NCBI GenBank assembly: GCA_024803745.1
Contig: JANJXV010000151.1
Span: 1,178,001-1,242,000 of the forward strand
DNA from: Megascapheus bottae
Taxonomy: Eukaryota > Chordata > Mammalia > Rodentia > Geomyidae
Direction of reading: 5' to 3'
Length of the DNA stretch: 64,000 nucleotides
In this document: piece by piece, positions 1 to 13,680 of the stretch
How the letters are laid out: each line of letters starts with the position of its first letter
How positions within the stretch are numbered: the first letter of the stretch is position 1
Notes under the pieces: model-generated
What the model was told of the DNA's origin: nothing
Seen by the model: only the letters and a program-made list of their open reading frames with translations
Databases searched by the model: none
Position numbers and translations under genes: made by a program

Positions 1-3000
1 CGGGTCTGTGACTTCACTCACCTCCATTCTATGACTTGACACTCCTCTATTCTATGACTTCCCACAACTCCTTTCTATGACTTCACCCACCTCTATTCTA
101 TAACTTCACACCTCCATTCTGACTTCACACACCTCCATTCTGTGACTTCACACACCTCCATTCTATGACTTCACACACCTCCATTCTATGACTTCACAAG
201 TCTCCATTCTGTGACTTCCCACACCTCCATTCTGAGTTCACACATCTCCATTCTGTGACTTCACACACCTCCCTTCTCACTTCACACACCTCCTTTCTGT
301 GACTTCACACACCTCCATTGTGAGTTCACCCACTTCCATTCTGTGACTTCACACACCTCCATTCTGTTACTTCACACACCTCCATTCTGTGACTTCACAC
401 ACCTCCATTCTATGACTTCACACACCTCCATTCTATGAATTCACACACCTCCATTCTGTGACTCCACACACCTCCATTATATGACTTCACACACCTCTAT
501 TCTGTGACTTCACACATCTCCTTTCTGAGTTCACACAACTCCATTCTATGACTTCACACACCTGCATTGTGACTTCACCCACCTCCATTGTATGAGTTCA
601 CACACCTGCATTGTGACTTCACACACCTCCATTCTATGACTTCACACATCTCCATTCTGACTTCACACACCTCCATGCTGTGACTTCACACAACTCCATT
701 CTATGACTTCACACACCTCCATTCTTTGACTTCACACACCTCCATTCTATGACTTCACACACCTCCACTGTGACTTCACAGAACTCCATTCTGTGACTTC
801 ACACACCTCCCTCTGTGACTTCACACACCTCCAATTTATGACTTCACACACTTCCAATCTATGACTTCACACACCTCCATTCTATGACTTCACACACCTG
901 CATTCTGACTTCCCACACCTCCATTCTCTGACTTCACACCTCTATTCTATGACTTCACAAACCTCCATTCCATGACTTCATACACCTCCATTCTATGACT
1001 TCAAACACATCCATTCTTTACTTCACACACCTCCATTTTGACTTCACACACCTCCATTCTGTGACTTCACACACATCCATTCTTTGACTTCACACACCAC
1101 AATTTTGACTTCACACAAGTCCATTCATTGACTTCACACACCTCCATTCTCTGACTTCAGACACCTCCATTTTGACTTCACACTCTTCCATTCTGTGACT
1201 TCACACACCTCCATTCTATGACTTCACACACCTCCCTTCTATGAATTCACACACCTCCATTCTGTGACTTCACACACCTCCATTGTGAGTTCACCCACTT
1301 CCATTCTGTGTCTTCACACACTTCCATTCTGTGACTTCACACGCCTCCATTATGTGACTTCACACACCTCCATTCTATGACTTCACACACCTCCCTTCTA
1401 TGAATTCACACCCCTCCATTCTGTGACTTCACACACCTCCATTGTATGACTTCACACACCTCCATTCTGTGACTTCACACACCTCCATTCTCAGTTCACA
1501 CACCTCCATTCTGTGACTTCACACACCTCCATTCTGTGACTTCCACACCTCCATTCTATGTCTTAACACACCTCCATTCTATGACTTCACACCCCTCCAA
1601 TCTATGACTTCACACACCACCATTCTGTGACTTCACACACCTCCATTCTATGACTTCACACACCTCCATTCTTTCACTTCACCACCTCCATTCTATGACT
1701 TCACACACCTCCATTCTATGACTTCATACACCTGCATTGTGACTTCACCCACCTCAATTCTATGAGTTCACACACTTGCATTATGACTTCACACACATCC
1801 GTTGTATGACTTCACACACCTCCATTCTATGACTTCACACATCTCCATTCTGACTTCACACACCTGCTTTCTGTGATTTCACACACCTCCATTCTGTGAC
1901 TTCACACACCTCCACTGTTTGACTTCAGACACCTCCATTCTTGGACTTCACACACCTCCATTCCATGACTTCACACACCTCCATTCTACGAGTTCACAAA
2001 CCTCCATTTTATGACTTCACACACCTCCATTCTGACTTCACACACCTGCATTCTATGACTTCACAGACCTCGAATCTGTGACTTCACTCACCTCCATTCT
2101 GTGAATTCACAAAACTCCATTCTATGATTTCACACACCTCCATACTATGACTTCACACACCACCATCTATGACATCACACACCTCCATTCTGAGTTCACA
2201 CAACTCCATTCGATGACTTCACACACCTCCATTCTTACTTCACAAACCTCCATTCTATGACTTCACACACTTCCATTCTATGACTTCACACCTCCATTCT
2301 GTGACTTCTCAAACCTCCATTTTGAGTTCCCACACCTCCATTCTGTGACTTCACACACCTCCATTCTATGACTTCACACATTCCATTCTAGGACTTCACA
2401 CACCTCCATTCTGTGACTTCACACACCTCCATTCTTACTTCACACACCTCCATTCTATGACTTCACACACTTCCATTCTATGACTTCACACACCTCCATT
2501 CTGTGACTTCACACACCTCCATTCTGAGTTCACACACCTCCATTCTGTGACTTCATACACCTCCAATCTGACTTCACACAGCTCCATTCTATGACTTCAT
2601 ACACCTCCATTCTGTGACTTCACACACCTCCATTCTATGACTTCACACACCTCCATTGTGACTTCACACACCTCCATTCTATGAGTTCACACACCTCCAT
2701 TCTGACTTCACACACCTCCATTCTATGACTTCACACTCCTCCATTCTGACATCACACACCTCCATTCTATGACTTCATTCAACTCCATTCTGACTTCACA
2801 CACCTCCATTCTGTGACTTCACACACCTCCATTCTGTGACTTCACACACCTCCATTCTGTGACTTCACACACCTCCATTCTGTGACTTCACACACCTCCA
2901 ATCTGACTTCACACAGCTCCATTCTATGACTTCACACATCTCCATTCTGTGACTTCACACACCTCCATTCTATGACTTCACACATCTCCATTGTGACTTC

Positions 3001-4908
3001 ACACACCTCCATTCTATGAGTTCACACACCTCCATTCTGACTTCACACACCTCCATTCTATGACTTCACACACCTCCATTCTGACTTCACACACCTCCAT
3101 TCTATGACTTCACAGAACTCCATTCTGACTTCACACACCTCCATTCTGTGACTTCACACACCTCCATTCCATGACTTCGCACACCTCCATTCGATGACTT
3201 CACACACCTCCATTCTTAGACTTCACACACCTCCGTTCTTTGAGTACACAAACCTCCATTTGTGACTCTACACACCACCTTTTTGACTTCACACACCTCC
3301 ATTCTGTGACTTCACACACCTTTATTGTTTGACTTCACACACCTCCATTCTATGACTTCACACACCTTCATTCTTACTTCAGAAACATCCATTCTATGAC
3401 TTCACGCACCTCCATTCTATGACTTCACAAATCTCCATTCTATGACTTCACACACCTCCATTCTGTGACTTCACACACTTCCATTCTATGACTTCACACA
3501 CCTTCATTCTTACTTCACAAACATCCATTCTATGACTTCAGACACTTCCATTCTATGACTTCACACACCTCCATTCTGTGACTTCACACACCTCCATTCT
3601 ATATCTTCACACACCTCCATTGTGAATTAACACACCTCCATTCTATGAGTTCACACAGCTCCATTCTAACCTCACAGACCTCCATTCTAACACTTCACAC
3701 TCCGCCATTCTGACTTCACACTCCTCCATTCTGTGAATTCACAAAACTCCATTCTATGATTTCACTCACCTCCATACTATGACTTCACACACCACCATCT
3801 ATGACATCACACACCTCCATTCTGAGTTCACAAACCTCCATTCTTTGACTTCACATACCTCCATTCTGACTTCACACACCAATGTATGACTTCACACACC
3901 TCCATTCTGTAACTTCACACACTTCCATTGTGACGTCACACACCTCCATTCTACGAGTTCACAAACCTCCATTTTATGACTTCACACACCTCCATTCTGA
4001 CTTCACACACCTGCATTCTATGACTTCACAGACCTCGAATCTGTGACTTCACTCACCTCCATTCTGTGAATTCACAAAACTCCATTCTATTTTTTCACAC
4101 ACCTCCATACTATGACTTCACACACCACCATCTATGACATCACACGCCTCCATTCTGAGTTCACACAACTCCATTCGGTGACTTCACACACCTCCATTCT
4201 TACTTCACAAACCTCCACTCTATGACTTCACACACTTCCATTCTATGACTTCACACACCTCCATTCTGTGACTTCTCACACCTCCATTTTGAGTTCACAC
4301 ACCTCCATTCTGTGACTTCACACACCTCCATTCTATGACTTCACACACCTTCATTCTTACTTCAGAAACATCCATTCAATGACTTCACACACCTCCATTC
4401 TGTGACTTCACACACCTCCATTCTATGACTTCACACACCTCCATTCTGTGACTTCACACACCTCCATTCTATGTCTTCACACACCTCCATTGTGACTTCA
4501 CACACGTCCATTCTATGAGTTCACACACCTCCATTCTGACTTCACACACCTCCATTCTATGACTTCACACTCCTCCATTCTGACTTCACACAGCTCCATT
4601 CTGTGAATTCACAAAATTCCATTCTATGATTTCACACACCTCCATACTGTGATTTCACACACCTCCATCTATGACTTCAAACACCTCCATTCTGAGTTCA
4701 CACACCTCCATTCTGTGACGTCACACACCTCCATTCTGACTTCACACACCTCCAATATATGACTTTACACACCTCCATTCTGTGACTTCACACACATCCA
4801 TTGTGACGTCACACACCTCCATTCTATAAGTTCACACACATCCATTCTAGGACTTCACACTCCTCAATTCTGACATCACACAGCTCCATTCTATGACTTC
4901 ACAGACCT
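1..4908 (+). repeat. Long higher-order unit, copy 1 (about 4.9 kb)
   Basis: The unit opens with the marker CGGGTCTGTGACTTC and ends just before the related marker CGGATATGTG at 4909. It is collinear with 26009-30937 (offset 26008 at the start, 26029 at the end), sharing rare variants such as ACTCCACACA near 461, TCTTAACACA near 1561 and a T-rich monomer at 4087-4096. The roughly 20-base length change comes mainly from one extra monomer near 28500 in the other copy. Compared with the 3480-base units, it lacks about 493 bases near 1880 and about 110 bases near 1995, then carries material up to 4908 that those units do not have. Confidence 0.85.
2811..2902 (+). repeat. Reference run of four consecutive 23-base monomers
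   Basis: Four monomers in exact 23-base register (starting at 2811, 2834, 2857 and 2880) show the family consensus cleanly; the first three are identical and the fourth ends CAAT instead of CATT. Each has the joint CTGTG and the core ACTTCACACACCTCCATT. Base content per monomer is about 43 percent GC but with a single G on the + strand. Runs of more than a few identical monomers are uncommon elsewhere. Most neighbours differ, which is what makes larger units traceable. Confidence 0.95.
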
Positions 4909-7900
4909 CGGATATGTGACTTCACTCACCCCCATTCTATGACTTCACACTCCTCTATTCTATGACTTCCCACAACTCCTTTCTATGACTTCACCCACCT
5001 CTATTCTATGACTTCACACCTCCATTCTGACTTCACACACCTCCATTCTGTAACTTCACACACCTCCATTCTGTGACTTCACACACCTCCATTCTATGAC
5101 TTCACACACCTTCATTCTTACTTCAGAAACATCCATTCTATGACCTCACATACCTCCATTCTATGACTTCACAAACCTCCATTCTGTGACTTCCCACACC
5201 TCCATTCTGAGTTCACACATATCCATTCTGTGACTTCACACACCTCCCATCTGACTTCACACACCTCCCTTCTGTGACTTCACACACCTCCATTGTGAGT
5301 TCCCCCACTTCCATTCTGTGACTTCACACACCTCCATTCTGTGACTTCACACACCTCCATTCTGTGACTTCACACACCTCCATTCTATGACTTCACACAC
5401 CTCCATTCTATGAATTCACACACCTCCATTCAGTGACTTCACACACCTCCATTGTATGACTTCACATACCTCTATTCTGTGACTCCACACACCTCTTTCT
5501 GAGTTCACACAACTCCATTCTATGAATTCCCACACCTGCATTGTGACTTCACCCACCTCCATTGTATGAGTTCACACACCTGCATTGTGACTTCACACAC
5601 CTCCATTCTATGACTTCACACATCTCCATTCTGACTTCACACATCTCCATGCTGTGACTTCACACACCTCCATTCTATGACTTCACACACCTCCATTCTT
5701 TGACTTCACACACCTCCATTCTATGACTTCACACACCTCCACTGTGACTTCACAGAACTCCATTCTGTGACTTCACACACCTCCCTCTGTGATTTCACAC
5801 ACCTCCAATCTATGACTTCACACACTTCCAATCTATGACTTCACACACCTCCATTATATGACTTCACACACCTGCATTCTGACTTCACACACCTCCATTC
5901 TCAGTTCACACACCTCCATTCTGTGACTTACACACCTCCATTCTATGACTTAACACACCTCCATTCTATGACTTCACACCCCTCCATTCTATGACTTCAC
6001 ACACCACCATTCTGTGACTTCACACTCCTCCATTCTATGACTTCACACACCTCCATTCTGTCACTTCAACACCTCCATTCTATGACTTCACACACCTCCA
6101 TTCTATGACTTCACACACCTGCATTGTGACTTCACACACCTCCATTATCTGACTTCACACACCTCCATTCTGTCTGCACACACCTCCATTCTGTCTTCAC
6201 AAACCTCAATTCTGTTACTTCACACACCTCCATTCTATGATTTCACACACCTCCATTCTATGACTTCACAGACCTCCATTCTATGACTTCACACACCTCC
6301 TTTCTGAGTTCACACACATCCATTCTGTGACTTCACACACCTCCATTGTGACTTCATACACCTCCATTCTATGAGTTCACACACCTCCATTCTGTCTTCA
6401 CACACATCCATTCTATGACTTCACACAGCTCCATTCTGACTTCACACACCTCCATTCTTGACTTCGAACACCTCTATTCTGACTTCACACACCTGCATTC
6501 TGTGACTTCACACACCTCCATTCTATGACTTCACAAACCTCCACTCTGTGACTTACACACCACCATTCTGTGACTTCACACAACTCCTTTCTGTGATTTC
6601 ACACACAATCCATTCTATGACTTCACAAACCTACATTCTTTGATTTCACACACCTCCATCCTATGACTTCACACACCTGCATTGTGACTTCACACAACTC
6701 CATTCTGTGACTTCACACACCTCCATTTCTGTGACTTCACACACCTCCACACTATGACTTCTCCACACCTTCAATCTATGACTTCACACCTCCATTCTAT
6801 GACTGCACACGCTTCCAATCTATGACTTCACACACCTCCATTCTATGACTTCACACACCTCCATTCTATGACTTTACACACCTGCATTCTGACTTCACAC
6901 ACCTCCATTCTCTGATTTCACACACCCCCATTCTATGACTTCACACACCTCCATTGTGACTTCACACACCTCCATTCTGTGACTTCACACACCTCCATTC
7001 TATGACTTCACACACCTCCATTCTATGACTTCACACACCTTCATTCTTATTTCAGAAACATCCATTCTATGACCTCACACACCTCCATTCTATGACTTCA
7101 CAAGTCTCCATTCTGTGACTTCCCACACCTCCATTCTGAGTTCACACATCTCCATTCTGTGACTTCACACACCTCCCTTCTAACTTCACACACCTCCTTT
7201 CTGTGACTTCACACACCTCCATTGTGAGTTCACCCACTTCCATTCTGTGACTTCACACACCTCCATTCTGTTACTTCACACACCTCCATTCTGTGACTTC
7301 ACACACCTCCATTCTATGACTTCACACACCTCCATTCTATGAATTCACACACCTCCATTCTGTGACTTCACACACCTCCATTATATGACTTCACACACCT
7401 CTATTCTGAGACTTCACACATCTCCTTTCTGAGTTCACACAACTCCATTCTATGACTTCACACACCTGCATTGTGACTTCACCCACCTCCATTGTATGAG
7501 TTCACACACCTGCATTGTGACTTCACACACCTCCATTCTATGACTTCACACATCTCCATTCTGACTTCACACACCTCCATGCTGTGACTTCACACACCTC
7601 CTTTCTATGACTTCACACACCTCCATTCTTTGACTTCACACACCTCCATTCTATGACTTCACACACCTCCACTGTGACTTCACAGAACTCCATTCTGTGA
7701 CTTCACACACCTCCCTCTGTGACTTCACACACCTCCAATTTATGACTTCACACACTTCCAATCTATGACTTCACACACCTCCATTCTATGACTTCACACA
7801 CCTGCATTCTGACTTTCCACACCTCCATTTTCTGACTTCACACCTCTATTCTATGACTTCAAAAACCTCCATTCCATGACTTCATCCACCTCCATTCTAT

Positions 7901-7935
7901 GACTTCAAACACATCCATTCTTTGACTTCACACAC
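4909..7935 (+). repeat. Block copied at 30938 and again at 35728
   Basis: The block starts with CGGATATGTG followed by CACCCCCATT. The same start appears at 30938 and 35728. Landmarks keep order and spacing: the TTCATTCTTATTTCAG marker at 7040 lies at 37861, an offset of 30821 against 30819 at the block start. It also carries unusual length variants, including CCATTTCTGTG near 6723 and a TTCTCCACACC monomer near 6760. Collinearity with the 35.7 kb copy fails near 7935, where this copy reads CATTCTGTGAC and the other CATTTTGAC. Confidence 0.8.
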
Positions 7936-7941
7936 CTCCAT

Positions 7942-9150
7942 TCTGTGACTTCACACACCTCCATTCTGTGACTTCACACACCTCAATTGTTTGACTTCAG
8001 ACACCTCCATTCTTGGACTTCACACACCTCCATTCCATGACTTCACACACCTCCATTCTATGAGTTCACACACCTCCATTCTTTGAGTTCACACACCTCC
8101 ATTTTGACTTCACACACCTCCATTCTGTAACTTCACACACTTCCATTGTGACGTCACACACCTCCATTCTACGAGTTCACAAACCTCCATTTTATGACTT
8201 CACACACCTCCATTCTGACTTCACACACCTGCATTCTATGACTTCACAGACCTCGAATCTGTGACTTCACTCACCTCCATTCTGTGAATTCACAAAACTC
8301 CATTCTATGATTTCACACACCTCCATACTATGACTTCACACACCACCATCTATGACATCACACACCTCCATTCTGAGTTCACACAACTCCATTCGATGAC
8401 TTCACACACCTCCATTCTTACTTCACAAACCTCCATTCTATGACTTCACACACTTCCATTCTATGATTTCACACCTCCATTCTGTGACTTCTCAAACCTC
8501 CATTTTGAGTTCCCACACCTCCATTCTGTGACTTCACACACCTCCATTCTATGACTTCACACACTTCCATTCTAGGACTTCACACACCTCCATTCTGTGA
8601 CTTCACACACCTCCATTCTTACTTCACACACCTCCATTCTATGACTTCACACACTTCCATTCTATGACTTCACACACCTCCATTCTATGACTTCACACAC
8701 CTCCATTCTGTGACTTCACACACCTCCATTCTGAGTTCACACACCTCCATTCTGTGACTTCATACACCTCCAATCTGACTTCACACAGCTCCATTCTGTG
8801 ACTTCATACACCTCCATTCTGTGACTTCACACACCTCCATTCTATGACTTCACACACCTCCATTGTGACTTCACACACCTCCATTCTATGAGTTCACACA
8901 CCTCCATTCTGGCTTCACACACCTCCATTCTATGACTTCACACTCCTCCATTCTGACATCACACACCTCCATTCTATGACTTCATTCAACTCCATTCTGA
9001 CTTCACACACCTCCATTCTATGACTTCACACACCTCCATTCTGTGACTTCACACACCTCCATTCTGTGACTTCACACACCTCCATTCTGTGACTTCACAC
9101 ACCTCCAATCTGACTTCACACACCTCCATTCTATGACTTCACACATCTCC
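7942..9150 (+). repeat. Block shared with 48222-49430
   Basis: At an exact offset of 40280 this block matches 48222-49430. Checked points are CCTCAATTGTTTGAC at 7981 and 48261, the CGAATCTG marker at 8254 and 48534, and CATTGTGACTTC at 8861 and 49141. After about 9150 the far copy has two extra monomers (46 bases). This is the longest-distance close match I found that is not explained by neighbouring tandem duplication. Confidence 0.75.
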
Positions 9151-10201
9151 ATTGTGACTTCACACACCTCCATTCTATGAGTTCACACACCTCCATTCTG
9201 ACTTCACACACCTCCATTCTATGACTTCACACACCTCCATTCTGACTTCACACACCTCCATTCTATGACTTCACACACCTCCATTCTGTGACTTCACACA
9301 CTTCCATTCTATGACTTCACACACCTTCATTCTTACTTCACAAACATCCATTCTATGACTTCAGACACTTCCATTCTATGACTTCACACACCTCCATTCT
9401 GTGACTTCACACACCTCCATTCTGACTTCACAGACCTCCAATATATGACTTCACACACCTCCATTCTGTGACTTCACAAACCTCCATTCTATGACTTCAC
9501 AGACCTCCATTCTATGACTTCACACACATCCATTCTAGGACTTCACATTCCTCAATTCTGACATCACACAGCTCCATTCTATGACTTCACAGACCTCGGA
9601 TCTGTGACTTCACTCACCTCCATTCTATGACTTCACACTCCTCTATGCTATGACTTCACACAGCTCCATTCTGACTTCACACACCTCCATTCTGTGACTT
9701 CACAAACCTCCATTCTATGACTTCACACACCTCCATTCTATGATTTCACACACCTCCATTCTCTGTCTTCACACACCTCCATTGTGACTTCACACACGTC
9801 CATTCTATGAGTTCACACACCTCCATTCTGACTTCACACACCTCTATTCGTATGACTTCACACTCCTCCATTCTGACTTCACACAGCTCCATTCTGTGAA
9901 TTCACAAAATTTCATTCTATGATTTCACACACCTCCATACTGTGACTTCACACACCTCCATCTATGACTTCAAACACCTCCATTCTGAGTTCACACACCT
10001 CCATTCTGTGACTTCACACACCTCCATTCTGACTTCACACACCTCCAATATCTGACTTCACACACCTCCATTCTGTGACTTCACACACTTCCATTGTGAC
10101 GTCACACACCTCCATTCTATGAGTTCACACACATCCATTCTAGGACTTCACACTCCTCAATTCTGAAACCACACAGCTCCATTCTATGACTTCACAGACC
10201 T
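9151..10201 (+). repeat. Mosaic segment with a short 605-base unit
   Basis: Markers CGGATCTG occur at 9597 and 10202, giving a short unit of 605 bases in which most of a normal unit is missing. Just after 9597 the sequence follows the usual unit start (CTCACCTCC, then TCCTCTATGCTATG) and near 9650 jumps to CACAGCTCCATTCTGAC, which elsewhere lies far from the unit start. From about 9770 it resembles 4470-4908 and 63590-63720. I read this as an internal deletion by exchange between monomers. Confidence 0.7.
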
Positions 10202-13200
10202 CGGATCTGTGACTTCACTCACCTCCATTCTATGACTTCACAGTCCTCTATTCTATGACTTCCCACAACTCCTTTCTATGACTTCACCCACCTCTATTCT
10301 ATAACTTCACACCTCCATTCTGACTTCACACACCTCCATTCTGTGACTTCACACACCTCCATTCTATGACTTCACAAGTCTCCATTCTGTGACTTCCCAC
10401 ACCTCCATTCTGAGTTCACACATCTCCATTCTGTGACTTCACACACCTCCCTTCTCACTTCACACACCTCCTTTCTGTGACTTCACACACCTCCATTGTG
10501 AGTTCACCCACTTCCATTCTGTGACTTCACACACCTCCATTCTGTTACTTCACACACCTCCATTCTGTGACTTCACACACCTCCATTCTATGACTTCACA
10601 CACCTCCATTCTATGAATTCACACACCTCCATTCTGTGACTTCACACACCTCCATTATATGACTTCACACACCTCTATTCTGTGACTTCACACATCTCCT
10701 TTCTGAGTTCACACAACTCCATTCTATGACTTCACACACCTGCATTGTGACTTCACCCACCTCCATTGTATGAGTTCACACACCTGCATTGTGACTTCAC
10801 ACACCTCCATTCTATGACTTCACACATCTCCATTCTGACTTCACACACCTCCATGCTGTGACTTCACACAACTCCATTCTATGACTTCACACACCTCCAT
10901 TCTTTGACTTCACACACCTCCATTCTATGACTTCACACACCTCCACTGTGACTTCACAGAACTCCATTCTGTGACTTCACACACCTCCCTCTGTGACTTC
11001 ACACACCTCCAATTTATGACTTCACACACTTCCAATCTATGACTTCACACACCTCCATTCTATGACTTCACACACCTGCATTCTGACTTCCCATACCTCC
11101 ATTCTCTGACTTCACACCTCTATTCTATGACTTCACAAACCTCCATTCCATGACTTCATACACCTCCATTCTATGACTTCAAACACATCCATTCTTTACT
11201 TCACACACCTCCATTTTGACTTCACACACCTCCATTCTGTGACTTCGACACACATCCATTCTTTGACTTCACACACCACAATTTTGACTTCACACAAGTC
11301 CATTCATTGACTTCACACACCTTCATTCTCTGACTTCACACACCTCCATTTTGACTTCACACTCTTCCATTCTGTGACTTCACACACCTCCATTCTATGA
11401 CTTCACACACCTCCCTTCTATGAATTCACACACCTCCATTCTGTGACTTCACACACCTCCATTGTGAGTTCACCCACTTCCATTCTGTGTCTTCACACAC
11501 TTCCATTCTGTGACTTCACACGCCTCCATTATGTGACTTCACACACCTCCATTCTATGACTTCACACACCTCCCTTCTATGAATTCACACCCCTCCATTC
11601 TGTGACTTCACACACCTCCATTGTATGACTTCACACACCTCCATTCTGTGACTTCACACACCTCCATTCTCAGTTCACACACCTCCATTCTGTGACTTCA
11701 CACACCTCCATTCTGTGACTTCCACACCTCCATTCTATGACTTAACACACCTCCATTCTATGACTTCACACCCCTCCAATCTATGACTTCACACACCTCC
11801 ATTCTCAGTTCACACACCTCCATTCTGTGACTTCACACACCTCCATTCTATGACTTCACACACCTCCATTCTTTCACTTCACCACCTCCATTCTATGACT
11901 TCACACACCTCCATTCTATGACTTCATACACCTGCATTGTGACTTCACCCACCTCAATTCTATGAGTTCACACACCTGCATTATGACTTCACACACATCC
12001 ATTGTATGACTTCACACACCTCCATTCTATGACTTCACACATCTCCATTCTGACTTCACACACCTCCATTCTATGATTTCACACACTTCGATTCTATGAC
12101 TTCACACACCTCCATTCTATGACTTCACACACCTCGTTTCTGAGTTGACACACCTGCTTTCTGTGATTTCACACACCTCCAATCTGGGTTCACACACCTC
12201 CAGTCTATGACTTCACACACCTCCCTTCTTTGACATCAAAAACCACCATTCTATGACTTCACACACCTCCATTTTCACTTCACACACCTCCATTCTACGA
12301 GTTCACACACTTCCATTCTGCCTTCACCCACCTCCATTCTATGACTTCACTCTGCTGCCTTCTGACTTCACACACATCCATTTATGAATTGACACACCAC
12401 CATTTTGACTTCACACACCTCCATTCTGTGACTTCACACACCTCCATTCTGTGACTTCACACACCTCCATTCTGTGACTTCACACACCTCCATTGTTTGA
12501 CTTCAGACACCTCCATTCTTGGACTTCACACACATCCATTCCATGACTTCACACACCTCCATTTTATGAGTTCACACACCTCCATTCTTTGAGTTCACAC
12601 ACCTCCATTTTGACTTCACACACCTCCATTCTGTGACTTCACACACCTCCATTCTGTGATTTCACACACCTCCATTCTGTGACTTCACACACCTCCACTG
12701 TTTGACTTCAGACACCTCCATTCTTGGACTTCACACACCTCCATTCCATGACTTCACACACCTCCATTCTATGAGTTCACACACCTCCATTCTTTGAGTT
12801 CACACACCTCCATTTTGACTTCACACACCTCCATTCTGTAACTTCACACACTTCCATTGTGACGTCACACACCTCCATTCTACGAGTTCACAAACCTCCA
12901 TTTTATGACTTCACACACCTCCATTCTGACTTCACACACCTGCATTCTATGACTTCACAGACCTCGAATCTGTGACTTCACTCACCTCCATTCTGTGAAT
13001 TCACAAAACTCCATTCTATGATTTCACACACCTCCATACTATGACTTCACACACCACCATCTATGACATCACACACCTCCATTCTGAGTTCACACAACTC
13101 CATTCGATGACTTCACACACCTCCATTCTTACTTCACAAACCTCCATTCTATGACTTCACACTCTTCCATTCTATGACTTCACACCTCCATTCTGTGACT

Positions 13201-13680
13201 TCTCAAACCTCCATTTTGAGTTCCCACACCTCCATTCTGTGACTTCACACACCTCCATTCTATGACTTCACACACTTCCATTCTAGGACTTCACACACCT
13301 CCATTCTGTGACTTCACACACCTCCATTCTTACTTCACACACCTCCATTCTATGACTTCACACACTTCCATTCTATGACTTCACACACCTCCATTCTATG
13401 ACTTCACACACCTCCATTCTGTGACTTCACACACCTCCATCTATGACTTCAAACACCTCCATTCTGAGTTCACACACCTCCATTCTGTGACTTCACACAC
13501 CTCCATTCTGACTTCACACACCTCCAATATATGACTTCACACACCTCCATTCTGTGACTTTACACACTTCCATTGTGACGTCACACACCTCCATTCTATG
13601 AGTTCACACACATCCATTCTAGGACTTCACACTCCTCAATTCTGAAACCACACAGCTCCATTCTATGACTTCACAGACCT
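10202..13680 (+). repeat. Higher-order unit of 3479 bases, copy A1
   Basis: The first of three consecutive units of about 3480 bases (some 150 monomers each). It differs from the next two by scattered changes: an extra G near 11247 (CTTCGACACAC), a CTCCATTCTCAG monomer near 11805 where the others have CACCACCATTCTG, TTCCAATC near 11030 where the others have TGCCAATC, and TTTACACAC near 13560. It is therefore the most diverged of the three. Confidence 0.85.

Noticed and set aside
2400..2420. Splice-acceptor-like pyrimidine tract with AG (CATTCTAG) in some monomers.
   Set aside because: Pyrimidine-rich text occurs in every monomer, and no exon-like open frame or donor site accompanies it.
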